This document shows positions 1 to 11,870 of a DNA stretch of 64,000 nucleotides, piece by piece. Numbering within the stretch: position 1 is the stretch's first letter; each line of letters opens with the position of its first letter. Both the position numbers and the translations under genes were made by a program. A model generated the notes under the pieces. The model was not told the DNA's origin. It searched no databases and saw only the letters and a list, made by a program, of their open reading frames with translations. Source of the DNA: Dysidea avara. Taxonomy: Eukaryota; Porifera; Demospongiae; Dictyoceratida; Dysideidae. The DNA is taken from positions 31,946,368 through 32,010,367 of the forward strand of contig NC_089276.1 in NCBI RefSeq assembly GCF_963678975.1, in the 5' to 3' direction.

Positions 1-840
1 CATGTACACTGCTATACACCCATGTACACTGAAGTACACCAATGTACACTGCTGTACACCCATGTACACTGCTGTACACCCATGTACACTGAAGTACACC
101 GCTGTACACCCATGTACACTGAAGTACACCGATGTACACCACTGTACACCGATGTACACTGCTGTACACTCACGTACACTGCCGTACACCCACGTACACT
201 GCGGTACACCCACGTACACTGCCGTACACCCACGTACACTGCCGTACACTGCCGTACACCCACGTACACTGCCGTACACCCACGTACACTGCCGTACACC
301 CACGTACACTGCCGTACACCCACGTACACTGCCGTACACCCACGTACACTGCCGTACACCCACGTACACTGCCGTACACCCACGTACACTGCCGTACACC
401 CACGTACACTGCCGTACACCCACGTACACTGCCGTACACCCACGTACACTGCCGTACACCCACGTACACTGCCGTACACCCACGTACACCCACGTACACT
501 GCCGTACACCCACGTACACTGCCGTACACCCACGTACACTGCCGTACACCCACGTACACTGTTGTACACCCACGTACACTGCTGTACACCCACGTACACT
601 GCTGTACACCCACGTACACTGCTGTACACCCACGTACACTGCTGTACACTCATGTACACTCATGTACACTGCTGTACACTGCTGTACACTCATGTACACT
701 GCTGTACACTCATGTACACCACTGTACATTGCTGTACACCGATGTACACCACTGTACAACGATGTACACTGCTGTACACCGCTGTATACCCACACTGATG
801 TACACATTTCTATACCCAGGTACACCCATGTACAACAGTG
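1..840. repeat. 20-bp minisatellite (GTAC every 10 bp)
   Basis: Tandem array of the unit CACGTACACTGCCGTACACC. Each unit is two related 10-bp halves carrying GTACAC, so GTAC recurs about every 10 bp across the block. The core (about 180-640) is nearly homogeneous; the edges (1-180 and 640-840) carry T substitutions (CATGTACACTGCTGTACACC type) and single-base drift. The array starts at or before the window edge. Long open frames on both strands arise only because the unit contains no stop codon, and they translate to repetitive peptides, so none is annotated as a gene. Confidence 0.97.
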
Positions 841-964
841 AACAGTAAAACAGACTCCTCCTTACCGTGTCAAATGCATACTACAACCCTTTATGTGTAC
901 AACTGTACACCAATGTACTACACCACTATCATGAAATTTTGGTCTTATTTCAAGCCTCATCTCG

Positions 965-1212
965 CTTGAAAGGTGCATAGACTGGGTACCCTATTTATCT
1001 TAACACTTGGTCATTCTGTGCCTTCCTCTATCACAAAATAGTGCAATCAGGTGATCGGTAACATTTGGTGTGGCTACCTAATTTGATGCAGGCAGTGACA
1101 GGAAACAAGGATGGTCTATCTATGCTCTGAATGCACTATTTTGTGATAGAGGAAGGCACAGAATGACCAAGTGTTAAGATAAATAGGGTACCCAGTCTAT
1201 GCACCTTTCAAG
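965..1212. repeat. Foldback element with perfect 81-bp arms
   Basis: Bases 965-1045 are the exact reverse complement of 1132-1212, separated by an 86-bp spacer. There is no coding capacity. This is the structure of a foldback/MITE-type non-autonomous element; the perfect arms suggest recent insertion or ongoing arm homogenisation. I could not identify a clear target-site duplication. Confidence 0.9.
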
Positions 1213-3774
1213 CAGTCATAATCTCAAACAAAGTAGTCAATTGTACAATCAAGAGTTCATAATATAAAGTAGTAAGAGAGAGTGTCCAACAGGAGTACAT
1301 TCCAGCAAATACACTGAGTAAGATAGAATATCAACACCTTGGTTTGTACAAAGGTTTCACCATCTCAACACATATCAACACTTACCTTCCACCAGTAAAT
1401 GTGTCAATTGGATCAAAACTTTCAAAAGTCTAATTTTACTCAGTGTGTTTGTACAGGCTATATTGGCAGTTTGACACTCTTCCTTAATATTGTAAATTAT
1501 AAACTCTTGGTACAATTAATAGTAATCACCTCCCACCATATCAGTTTGGTGACAGGAAACAAGCATGATGGTCATACATGTCTTCAGGTACTAAAATTAT
1601 GCCAGCAGCAATACTGCACCAACTGTCAGTGGGGTGTGAACTACATGGTTAAAAATTTCCTATATGGAGGACAGGAAACAGAAATATATGTAAATCTTCT
1701 GTTTGTTCAAACATTGCGTACTTGAAATCCTCCAACTCTCCTCTTCTTGGGCAACAATGGAGGTAAGGTGGGGATTAGACTTTTTCAAAAATCAAATTCT
1801 GCACCGTGGGGACATGACGAGTGATCAATTCCCCACACAGCATACTTTGGAAACGGGTTATTCTTTCAGGATGCATAACCTGTAAGATTTAAGATTTCTG
1901 AACAGTCAAGTGCCTCACTGGTGGTGCAATTTTCAAGATCAAATCTCCCACTATTCCCCTACGTATGTATCAGTAACTCGGGTGTGTATGCCTGGAGGGG
2001 GTAGTGATAGGTGCATATAAAGCACATGACATGAATTATAATGTAGTACGCAATACGCGATGCTCAAACGGACAGAAAACCTAGGCCTCGCGAAAGTGAG
2101 GTGAGTACTGTGATCAATACCTGAATATGGTGTACTCCCACTATACGGATCATGATCATATTATCTACAATTTAACGCACCTGTTGTCTTGTGTCCGGAT
2201 ACTGAGTCAGTAACACCTGTATATTCTTGATACCTTTGGGTCCTTTGTTTGCTACTTGTCTCTTGTCTCGTCCCTCTTATCGATTAGAGATTATATGGTA
2301 AGCGCCCCGTCCCGAATTTGGACAGTGAAAAAAAAAATCTTGCGCACGTGACTTCTATTTGCTAATGGGCGGGCGGCGCCAGACCTGTGGCAGTGCCTGC
2401 AGTATGGAGTCCCTCTACTCTTATTCAAGCACTTTTACACTGATCATGACGAAGGACACCAAAATGTTCCAATATGGACACCACATGTAGACACCACTAT
2501 ACAGTGGTGTCTGTATTGGAACATATATATCCACAAATTAATCTGGAGCGTTTTATGATAATTTGAATTGCAATTCCAGTACAGCTTGAGAGAAACCTTA
2601 GGTTTATACATTGTTGTTAAGCAGTGGTTATTCATGGCTTATGTATACATAATGATTTCCTAATCCTATTATGGCTTTTGAGGAAAAGATGGTAAATACC
2701 ATTTGTCAAAAATTCCCTTCAGAATGTGATTCACAGGATCAATGAATTTGTAATTGTAGCACATATGGCGCATTTTACAGTCTTCTAATGGACATTGGTA
2801 CAGTAGACTTCTATGACAAGAAATCCATGATCAAACTCTCTAATAGAGCAGTCGCGAATAACTAATTTTTTGGTATTGTGTGTCCAGGGGACATTTCAGA
2901 TTTTACAGTGTAGGCACTGTACAAATATTTAATTTGTGAGGCCCTACATAACACAATAGCTGAAGAGATGACATACCTTAGAAGCATGACATGTGCCAGG
3001 GAAATACCCCTTGAATCTGTGAAGAAATTCCAGCAGTTTATTAGAATACTAGCCAGCTAATATATAGCTAAGTGGTTAGCTTGAATTTCCATAGGATATA
3101 CCTCAGGTTTGATGTTTATCGTGAGATTTTTTTCTATATAATTATAGTGTCTACATGTCTTTGTGTCTACCTTTGAGAAACTGAAATCTGCTTGAAGTGA
3201 AAACACTTGTGAAATGCAGATAGCTATACTCTCCTAGTCCCAGTAGCTTGTATTTGCATAATGAATGATCAAAACTCATTAGAATTATATCATCATCTTG
3301 TTCATCTACCCAAGAAGAGTTTGCAGTACATTGAAATGTTTGTTTATACTTCAACATTATTTTGGCAAGGAGGAGAGATAATCTTACCTAGCAATGGATT
3401 CATGCACCTATTCTAACTCCAAATTTGAAACTGAATTGTCTCTCCAGAGCACGCATCAATCACTTGCAATTGGCTAACTAGATGTTTAATGAAACACACT
3501 ATTATAGTATTTCACAGATCTTTTACATGTATGGATATACATTGTGATAATATCTTGATTATTCTCTCCCTTCATTGTGACTTGCAGTATTTTTATACAG
3601 GAAGGATGGTTGTCATCAAGTTCCTGACAGACTATACTAGCTACCACAACAGTTGATGAAACATATAAAATAAATAAATAAAATAAATAAATAATTTCAT
3701 TAGGTATAAACATATTATAATCTTCTCTGTCCTTCACAAAAATTACAAATATAAATAACAATTCAAAATAAAGT
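1213..3774. other. Intergenic, no gene recognised
   Basis: AT-rich. The short open frames (for example 1399-1725 +) have no recognisable domain and no coding signature. A GC-rich block at about 2366-2384 (GGGCGGGCGGCGCCAGAC) recurs as a hairpin at 51.0 kb. An imperfect hairpin lies at about 2464-2523 (arms around GACACCAC). A copy of the dispersed CTCTAATAGAG motif is at about 2837. (AAATA)-rich simple sequence lies near 3666-3696, just beyond the 3' end of the minus-strand gene. Confidence 0.6.
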
Positions 3775-6069
3775 TTAAGAGTAGTCACTGTCATCAGTGT
3801 AGTCTGGTGAAGAGATAGGGGAGCTAGCTGTGTTATATGGAGGGCTGTCAGACTCATTTGAATAATCACTATCATAAGAATAATCGCTCTCATACATATT
3901 AAGCCTAAGCTCATCTAGTAGTGTTGGAAATGCTTGTTCAGGAGGCTGTTCATCATCTTGAATTGCTAGCAGGGAGGGGTTGAATTTGCGGGCAGCTAAG
4001 AGGAATGCACGCCGCTGTTCCCTGCTCTCAACCGTAAGCAAGATGATTTGATCCTTGGGTGTCTGTAGATGTGGCCTAGCAATGCTCTGGGCAAGTAGCT
4101 CGGTAGATTTCTCTACTTCAGCAACTAGCTTGATGAAACCATCTCTCTCCCCCTCGGTACGTAGGTAGTAGCTAAGGGCATACAAAGCTTTCAATACATG
4201 TCGACACTTCAGTAGCTCTCTGATGGCATCCTCAAAGAAAGTAACATCTTGTTCACTAGAAGCTGAAGCCTTCAACTTGCTCATTTTATCTCCAGCCTTC
4301 TCAAGTATGGTTAGCTCATATTCTAGGCTCTGCATGTGATTCTTGTAACGGTCGTAAACATGCTTGAAATAACGTCCATGTTTCTTATTAGCTTTCTTCT
4401 TTGCTTTAGATTTGGCTGACTCCAACTTTCTATTGGCCAATTTCTTCATGATGAACTTGTTGCATTCAAAGTAACCTCCAGTCAGTGAGCCATGGAAGAG
4501 CCATCGTCCCATACACATCCAACAGAATTCATGGTTACAGTTGTAGCACGTCATATGGTTGCATCCGTCATCTTTATAGATTGGTGATTTGCAACTAGGG
4601 CATGGCTTACAATTCTCACCTACCCAGACATCATCTGACGCCTTCTCAGCAGCTCTCTGAGCACCCTGTTTATCATCAACTCGTTCGGCTACTTCCTTTT
4701 CCCATTCTGCCCATACCTCACAAGTGCACGGGTCATGTGCTGTCTTAGAGCAACTCCAGCAAAAGAAATGTCCTACCCCACAATCAACATTTCTTGAGTC
4801 GATTTTCTTCTCCGAGCTGGCATCTGATGCAGCTGCACCTTGAACATCATCATTCTCTGCTGGGTTATTCACTGGGACTTGTACAGCACGTTCACAGCCA
4901 GGATGGGGACACCACTTGATATCTGTCTTACCAGTGACAAACTTATCAAGACCAAACTTTTGATATTTCTGGTATATCTCCTCTGGGATAAGTGTCTTTA
5001 TGACAGACATAGGCACCAACTCTGAGCAGTCATATGCAGGACACTTCAACTTGCTAACATTCCCAGTATTAATCTTTTCCTTAAGATATTCCTCCCAGCA
5101 CAACTTGCAGACAACATGGCCACAAGGTACAGTGATCTCTTCTGTCACTACCTCAAAACACACTTGACATTCTAATTCAGTGATGGACATTTGGTGGTTA
5201 ATACTCTCAGTGGGTTTGGCAGGGGAATTGTCAGCCAATTCAGGTGGGACCTCCACTCCAGCTTGACTACATAATCCCACTCGATCATCAACCCATTTCT
5301 CAATAACAATTTGTGCTGACCATCCATTAGCTTCCAACAAACTTTCAGCATGAACACTGGAGAGACCGAGTGGCTCAGTCACTTGAGATATGATCTTCTG
5401 TCGTAGTGAGTGAAGTCGATCCTCGTGGTATGGCATATATGACTCCTGTTTTAGGTACAAAGGTTTGTCAGCTAACTCAGCAGCGCTCTTTTCATTAGAT
5501 GCAAATACCATTAATGGCTCTAGAATTGCAGCAATGGCAGCTTTGTTTGGTGCATTTTGGGCACAGTCCAATGGAGTCTGACCGGCAACATTTTTCTGAC
5601 CCAAGATGAATGCATCATTGGCCACAAGGATCTCAACACATTTCACCAATCCTGAAGTGGCTGCTAAATGGAGTGGAGAATTCAAGGAATTGTCCATAAA
5701 CGTTAGTCCAATGATTCGCTTCTTCTTTCTACCACAATAGTCAATGGTAAAACTCAACATGGTAGCCCTTCTCTCACACTCAACAGGATCTTTGGCATTA
5801 GTACAGGTACAAATGAGATGTATGGATGTTTGACCCTTGCCGTTTGGGACAGTGGGATCACCACCTTGAAGTAGAAACTCCCCATAAATATCTCTTAGGC
5901 CTCTCTTGGCAGCGTAGTGCAGAGTAGTGCTGCGAGTGTGTGATAACGTGTACACTTTGTTAACATTGAGTTTCTTCAACTCAGGTGAGCTATGGTATAG
6001 TTGTAGTGCAGTTATTTCATCACCATTTCTTAATGCTTGTTGGAACTGGAATGAAACAGCAGCCCCCAT
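3775..6069 (-). CDS. ANKIB1: ANKIB1-like ankyrin/RBR E3 ubiquitin ligase, single exon
   Basis: The 764-aa protein belongs to the Ariadne-type RING-between-RING family, which carries ubiquitin as a thioester on a RING2 cysteine before transfer to substrate. Ankyrin repeats occupy about residues 45-185 (TTLHYAA, SPLHLAA, TPLDCA). A UBA-like helical segment follows at about 225-262. RING1 runs C301 to C348 (CQVCFE, CPAYDC), IBR about 387-450, and RING2 about 490-520 with GCNHMTC, where C508 aligns with the Ariadne catalytic cysteine. The Ariadne helical domain spans about 565-670. The ankyrin-plus-RBR order and the MG start match ANKIB1 rather than ARIH1/2. Human ANKIB1 is about 1090 aa; this protein ends in an Asp/Ser/Tyr-rich tail and lacks the long C-terminal region with the ubiquitin-interacting motif. 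No intron interrupts the frame, which is unusual for this family. All zinc ligands and the catalytic Cys are intact, so it is probably functional. The start is the first ATG, directly before the ankyrin region. Confidence 0.93.
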   Translation of the reverse strand: MGAAVSFQFQQALRNGDEITALQLYHSSPELKKLNVNKVYTLSHTRSTTLHYAAKRGLRDIYGEFLLQGGDPTVPNGKGQTSIHLICTCTNAKDPVECERRATMLSFTIDYCGRKKKRIIGLTFMDNSLNSPLHLAATSGLVKCVEILVANDAFILGQKNVAGQTPLDCAQNAPNKAAIAAILEPLMVFASNEKSAAELADKPLYLKQESYMPYHEDRLHSLRQKIISQVTEPLGLSSVHAESLLEANGWSAQIVIEKWVDDRVGLCSQAGVEVPPELADNSPAKPTESINHQMSITELECQVCFEVVTEEITVPCGHVVCKLCWEEYLKEKINTGNVSKLKCPAYDCSELVPMSVIKTLIPEEIYQKYQKFGLDKFVTGKTDIKWCPHPGCERAVQVPVNNPAENDDVQGAAASDASSEKKIDSRNVDCGVGHFFCWSCSKTAHDPCTCEVWAEWEKEVAERVDDKQGAQRAAEKASDDVWVGENCKPCPSCKSPIYKDDGCNHMTCYNCNHEFCWMCMGRWLFHGSLTGGYFECNKFIMKKLANRKLESAKSKAKKKANKKHGRYFKHVYDRYKNHMQSLEYELTILEKAGDKMSKLKASASSEQDVTFFEDAIRELLKCRHVLKALYALSYYLRTEGERDGFIKLVAEVEKSTELLAQSIARPHLQTPKDQIILLTVESREQRRAFLLAARKFNPSLLAIQDDEQPPEQAFPTLLDELRLNMYESDYSYDSDYSNESDSPPYNTASSPISSPDYTDDSDYS

Positions 6070-7550
6070 GTCAACTACAAGTTCTATGTAAAGAAAAACA
6101 AAACAATTAGAATAAATACATACATTATAAGATTTACTGTATAGCTGGAATCTTTGAGAAACAAAACTTTCACAAAATGTGTAAAAGTGATTTTCATATT
6201 TTTAATCCAGAAACAGCCAATGGTGGTACATGTACAACTTACAGAATTCCCAAAAATTTTGTCCCTTGAAAAATTCTGGCTATACAGATGTATGAACATA
6301 AAATTAAAGGATAAAGTACACATACGTAATGATGTACTGTACATCTGTTAGGCTACAGAGCAGTGATAGTCATATCTTTTGTAGGCCAATCACATGTGAA
6401 TCTGTCTATGCCACATGGAAATGTACGTATTTACATCACCAAAGTCACAAGTAAATGTGACCAGCTGAGCAAAAGTAGGTTGTTTTTACACATTCCTTGA
6501 ATTCCATTTTATTGTATCTCTGTAACTAAGCAGTGGACTACCCCAGTTCCAATCTTTTAAGATGAATACTGTACATGTGGAATTTTTGTGGTATGAAATT
6601 TTCACGGTTGCAAACAAAAACAGGATTTTCACAACTATATTTTCATGGTTCCTGGATTGTTCGCGATTTTATCTTCACGGATCGCATACCTCAAGTTTAT
6701 TGTGGTTTTTGGGGAAGCAAAGTTGTCTCATATTCGAGCTTGTGTAACAATGACTATGAGACAGAGAAACTCATACCTTTTAGCCAACACTTTGCCAAGC
6801 AGAGTATCACAGTCAACATATCTAGAAAGCTGAAAGCACCAGCCATGTCCAGTTTTGAAGTGCTACCGTGAAGGGGTGTCTTGCATTTCTAGCTATATTC
6901 CCTCTCTTAATTCACCATCTCTTCAACTGGGGGATTCCATAGCTATCCCATGAATGCAGCTAATGATGGTTAAAGTAGTCATTATTGCACATTGTGAAAT
7001 TTTCATAGAATGTATTTTCATGTGTGCTGTATTAAGTTACAGTGAAATTCTTGAACATTACGTACTGTGAATACAATAGTCTTGGAGTTACAATGCTAGA
7101 CATTTAGAATAGCAAGATTCGATTGTATAGCAACAATACAGCAAATAATTATAGATGCTTAAATAAATCGATCATAACTCATAACTGAAACAAGCTATGA
7201 AGATGGGACATGGCTAAATCTGTTCACCATGAATTGGCAAATCCATCAAGTTCTTTCCCTGTACTCCTCCATGTGCACAAAAAGAAGGCCAAAGGAATGA
7301 CAATGGTAAATTCTATTTCTACCACATCGCAAATAAGTGCCCATAATCATGTTTTACGAACATATTTTCTTACTCTCCATGAACAGGCGAATCCAACAGT
7401 CTCTGGTTTGTGCTTTGTTTTAATGTGCACCAAAATGATTAAAACGTGCATGCAGGCCTTAAATTAACAGTCAGTAAACAGACAAAATCGGTACAAATGG
7501 CATGATGTCTGTCCATAATGAGTTTTGGGTGGACACAAAATGTCCTTGCA
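6070..7550. other. Intergenic / 5' flank of the ANKIB1-like gene
   Basis: No gene recognised. The stretch at about 6575-6690 repeats TTTTCAC/TTTTCATGG-type words and looks like decayed repeat. Open frames at 6562-6871 and 7210-7467 have no domain or codon signature. The minus-strand promoter of the ANKIB1-like gene should lie just above 6069, but I see no diagnostic core element. Confidence 0.5.
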
Positions 7551-7554
7551 CAAT

Positions 7555-9415
7555 GCGATAGGGGTAAGTAGAATTCGAGGAAAATGGGAACGGGATGGGA
7601 ATGAAAAGCGGGAGCAGGAACAACCAATGGAAAATATCCAATAAAGGCCATCATGTAATATACAGGCTGAATAGGTTGGATTTTACAGCACAATGTTTCT
7701 TTGCAGCTTAGTTTGAATCCTTTCACGAATACGATCAAAATACTCTAATAGAGCAGTCACCTGCATTAAAGAGCAGTCAAGAATGTTTTACTAACTATCA
7801 CACCAGGGACCCACATTGATGGCCTGTGAATTGATGGAGTATAGCTGTTGTAGATTAGGTATATAGACTAGCTATTGAAAATTAGTTAAATATTCAACTC
7901 AATACTGATGAAAACTGAGATTCACAAAGTACTGACAGTGCCTTTTAATGGCTTCAAGACTGCACCTACTGCTTCCAGATAAGAAGTCAAATGATGGGAG
8001 TATGCATGCAGTACTGGTATACTGTCAAGCTGAAGTGGCTACGTCCCCATGACTGCTCATTTTGTTAGTCTCTTCATTGGAGCCATGCACCTACACATAC
8101 TGCAGCTACCGCATGCCCATCATTACTTGTGTCCCTGTTGTAAGTGCCTTAAACTCTCCTGCCATGTAAATTTTAATCATTTATGTAGCAAAGTAAGCAT
8201 TTTTGTATGTCATATACATGTACTGTAGTTAAGTAATTAACCAGAATTATAATGGGAAGTTGGCACCTGCTACCATCTGACCCTCAACATCACCACACTA
8301 ATTTTGTACATAGCCTTTTATAAATTTGTAATCTCACATCTGGTGTTGTAAAGCAATAAAACGTGACTTTGCAAGTGCAATTTCCCACATATGCAGGCAC
8401 TGTCAGTTAATTAGAATCCTTTTGTAAACCTATATACGAGCCTATATATGATTTAAATTTTATGGTTTCAAGGGAGTAGGTAACTTTCAATATTGAAGAC
8501 TTAGCTAGTCTATATTCCTATTCTATGATAGCTATAGTCCATCACTTAACCCTTTATTACCGAAGTTTTTTTTACAAAACCGCAAGTGTGAAAACTTTTA
8601 TGGCTTGTGTGAACTGTGTGCGATACGAGTGGACCCCACCCATTAATTAACCCATCAAGCTATATACCGTTTGATAGCCATCTCTCTCTTCTACCAACAC
8701 AGCTAGAATACTTACAGATCACACACACAACTCACGCGCTATGAAGCGAAGAAAGCGTATCTTCTCCGTATCGCCATGGCATTGAAAGATGGGCGCCGCC
8801 ATCGTACTAATCAACGCGATGACATCACACTATTTATTTTTAGAATCCTTATCACATGGGGAATGGAGTAATTCTAAGTAAAGCCTCCTAGTAGCAGGGA
8901 GAAGGCGAACATGGAGTTTTAAACAGGTATTATTGTTTTGTATACGCTATTTTATATTGCCAAGTGCCATAACTTGCCCATGCTTCTTCCTATCGCCGAA
9001 CGGTAAACTTCACTAGAAGCGCCCGGTCCTTCTGAGCAGTTTGCTAGCAATTTCAGCTTCGTAGCCCCTAGGAAAAAGGAGTTATGGCTCCGTTTATAAA
9101 GGGCACTCGTTATGGCAATATATTAGCCATTCGATAATAAAGGGTTAAAAGGCTATCAATGTGGGTCCCTGGTGGGATAGGTAATAAAAATAAAACATTC
9201 TTGACTGCTCTATTAGAGTATTTTACTACAGCCGGTGACTGCTCTATTAGAGTGTTTTGATTGTTTTAGCGGAAGAATCCAACAATGCTGCAAATTCCAA
9301 CCTTATATATTAGCATGATGGCCTTTATCAGGCATTTTCCACTAGTTGTTCCCGTTTCCTATTTCTGTTCCCATTTTCCTAGAATTCTACTTACCCAGTA
9401 CCATAATGGCTGAGG
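7555..9415. mobile_element. Composite element with divergent inverted-repeat ends
   Basis: The block around 7555-7840 matches the reverse complement of about 9150-9415 at roughly three-quarters identity by eye. Shared words include GGGACCCACATTGAT, AACATTCTTGACTGCTC and TTCCCATTTTCCT. Each end carries the CTCTAATAGAG motif (7741-7760, 9203-9220, 9237-9254). A similar segment recurs near 41690-41800 (TTGATTGTTTTAACAGAATCC...GTTCCTGTTCCCA), so this is a dispersed family. No transposase frame is present. A second, piggyBac-like element is nested inside. Confidence 0.65.
8546..9148. mobile_element. Non-autonomous piggyBac-like element (TTAA target)
   Basis: The ends read TTAA-CCCTTTATTACCGAA and TTCGATAATAAAGGG-TTAA, giving near-perfect terminal inverted repeats starting CCCT and flanked by TTAA on both sides. 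TTAA duplication plus CCCT termini is the hallmark of piggyBac transposons. The interior of about 595 bp has no transposase frame, so it is a MITE-type derivative. It lies inside the larger inverted-repeat element at 7.6-9.4 kb. Confidence 0.8.
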
Positions 9416-11193
9416 TGTACATATTTGCTTGTAGTGCTAACATAACTGTCACATTTTCCCAACCCAAGGGTTTACCAATGCCACTTCTCCTTTGTGTACT
9501 ATTACCAGCAGCTGTAATGACCACAGCCTGGTAGCTATGTGGTTGTATTTAGCATTTAGCCCAGAGCTCAAAATAGCAGCTTGTCATCTGTCATTTTCCA
9601 ACCCAAAAGCCACGGTGACCGACCAAATTAAAAATGGTCTGACATTACCAAAATAAACATGTATGTAAACTGGTTACTATTTTGTACCAGTGGCCGACCA
9701 TGATAGATTGTATAAACACTTACTCATATCCTGATCATCGAAAATCACGTAATAGAGAAAACCGCTTCGAGCTAGATGACCAGGAATTACAATATAACAC
9801 TTAAAGCACCGCCTGTGCCTATGTGTATGAAAAATACAGTACTCGGGGAGTGTCTTGAGGAATATACAGCACTTGCCTTTGCCTTGTGCTGTATTAGCCT
9901 CTTGACACGTCCCCCCTTGCTGTATTTTCTGTACACATGCACGGCTTTGCTTTACCTATAACGTAAAGTACTCCCCTAGCTCATGTCTGAACAACTTGAC
10001 TCTATGTCCTTACAATTGTGAATATGTCAGGACATTTGTCCTTGGCACCTTAAGAATTAAATTAAGGTCTGTGCATGCATATTTTAGTTGTTCCTATAGC
10101 AAAATAGAGTTTTGCGAAAACAGTCAGTTTTTACTTAGCACTGTCTGACGGTTTGACCACTAGTCATGTCCTCATAGGTTGGACAGTGTAGATTTTTGAA
10201 AAAAATTGAACCCTCACCTTTCCCTGAAAGAGGGGGGGATTAAAAGGTGCATAAACCTTAGTCTTGCCTACAGACCACAAGGATCTGGTGACATGCAATT
10301 AAAAACAATTGGCTGCAAAGCAAAGCCTTACAATGTCTATATTAACATTGTGAGGTGTGAGCTCAATATTCACTGATGATGGAGCACTGCGTACAGACAG
10401 TTCATGCTCATCTTTCTCTGAGCCCTCGTTTTCTGTAAATAATTCTTGCTACATGGGATAACTGACCAAACATTTAGTAGTGTGGAAACACCTTGAACTG
10501 TTTATGATAAAGTGCTTTGATACAGGCAAGAACATATGAGTTATGAGGTTTTAAAAATATTCCATACATTATAGGTGTGCAAACATGCTTGTTCCAGTAC
10601 AAAACCATTTTAAGTGAATACATGTTTACCTCTTTGATATCACTATTTGTGACCTGCTGTTTGCATTTTCCTTGAACTTCATGGCCTTTTTGTTGTTTAG
10701 AGGGAAAAACCAATGGATTGTTCAAAGTTTTGCCTTTTCTGGTAAGTGCATTTGGAGTTATAGCGATAGACAACAAGAAGAGTAAAACAGCTGATTTGTA
10801 CAGTGCGTATATGGATAAAAATTAAAGGCGCTTGTTTAATCGATCTTATGTCTCTAGTGCAATGGGCTACAGAGTTGGGATTTGCATCATTCTATTCACC
10901 ATGAACTGGAGCATTCATGAATCATGAAGGTATAATTTTTGGCCTAAATGCATCCATGCTATCAAGCTGTTCAAGCTTAAAAAAGCATTGATAAAGTTAC
11001 GTTTAACAGCAACGTAAATAAACACCGGAACTCATGTTTGCACAGAAACGAAACAAAGATATTCTTACTCTCTATGAAGAGGCGAATCCATTGGTACATT
11101 AGATATTTCAATTTAAGACTTCCTTTACCGTCTTCTGAAGCGATTAAAATGTGCACAAAATTATTCATGAAGCATGCGTTTTCTACCCAATGT
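9416..11193. other. Intergenic, no gene recognised
   Basis: Only short frames without recognisable domains (9776-9961 +, 10474-10776 -, 10977-11231 -). No structural repeat beyond simple AT-rich sequence was seen. Confidence 0.5.
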
Positions 11194-11201
11194 ATTAATG
11201 G

Positions 11202-11862
11202 TAGAGGTGTACCGATATGGGTTTTTGGCATGTACCGATATCCGATATTGGTGCCACCAAAAGAGGCCGATGACCGATAGTCGATCCGATATTTGCATTA
11301 TAGTTAAAAGTGTACATTTACCTACCCTACAACAACATGTGCATGTATTCATTGCTATACTCTGCCTGTGGTAGTACACAGCTTGGGTTTCTATTGTGCA
11401 ATCCAGACAATTAGGCACCCACAAACATTTTTATGTATACTCCCATGAAGCCTTATAGGGATATTTCTGCATTCTAATGGTTTGTGAGAAAGCTGGTACT
11501 GTGACAGCAAGTTTCCTTGGTTATCCTGTGACCCTTCCTTTTATTACAAGGTAGCTACTCTATAACTGCTTCATTTATAAAGACTGTGTCTGTGATAAGC
11601 TTTCCAGCAACAGACAGTAGAATCGCGTGTATTTATATGGCTTCTCGTAGCGTAGTGCTTGTTTCAGAGTGAACAATAAGCCACTGGCACTAAAGAGCCA
11701 CATGAATAATGTAGAAAACCAATGCACAATCCGTTTATGTACAAACTATTGCTACTGTATCAATATCGGTCCTCCTGCTGTTCTGTACCGATACCGATAT
11801 TGGTAAAAATTGCCATATTGGGGGCCGATATTATAGCCGATCCGATTATCGGTACACCTCTA
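11202..11862. mobile_element. hAT-like non-autonomous element with perfect 8-bp TSD
   Basis: The element begins TAGAGGTGTACCGATA and ends ATCGGTACACCTCTA. It is flanked by the identical 8-bp duplication ATTAATGG (11194-11201 and 11863-11870). An 8-bp duplication with TAG...CTA ends is typical of hAT elements. Subterminal repeats of CCGATA/TATCGG occur at both ends. It has no transposase frame. Confidence 0.88.
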
Positions 11863-11870
11863 ATTAATGG

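Noticed and set aside
2..848. Long open frames on both strands over the minisatellite
   Set aside because: A 20-bp unit without stop codons leaves several frames open; the peptides are pure repeats with no coding asymmetry.
1399..1885. Two overlapping frames of 108 and 60 aa
   Set aside because: No homology recognised, unusual composition, no splice or polyadenylation context.
3486..3914. Minus-strand frame overlapping the 3' end of the ANKIB1-like gene
   Set aside because: Shadow frame, no domain, mostly 3' flank and AAATA repeats.
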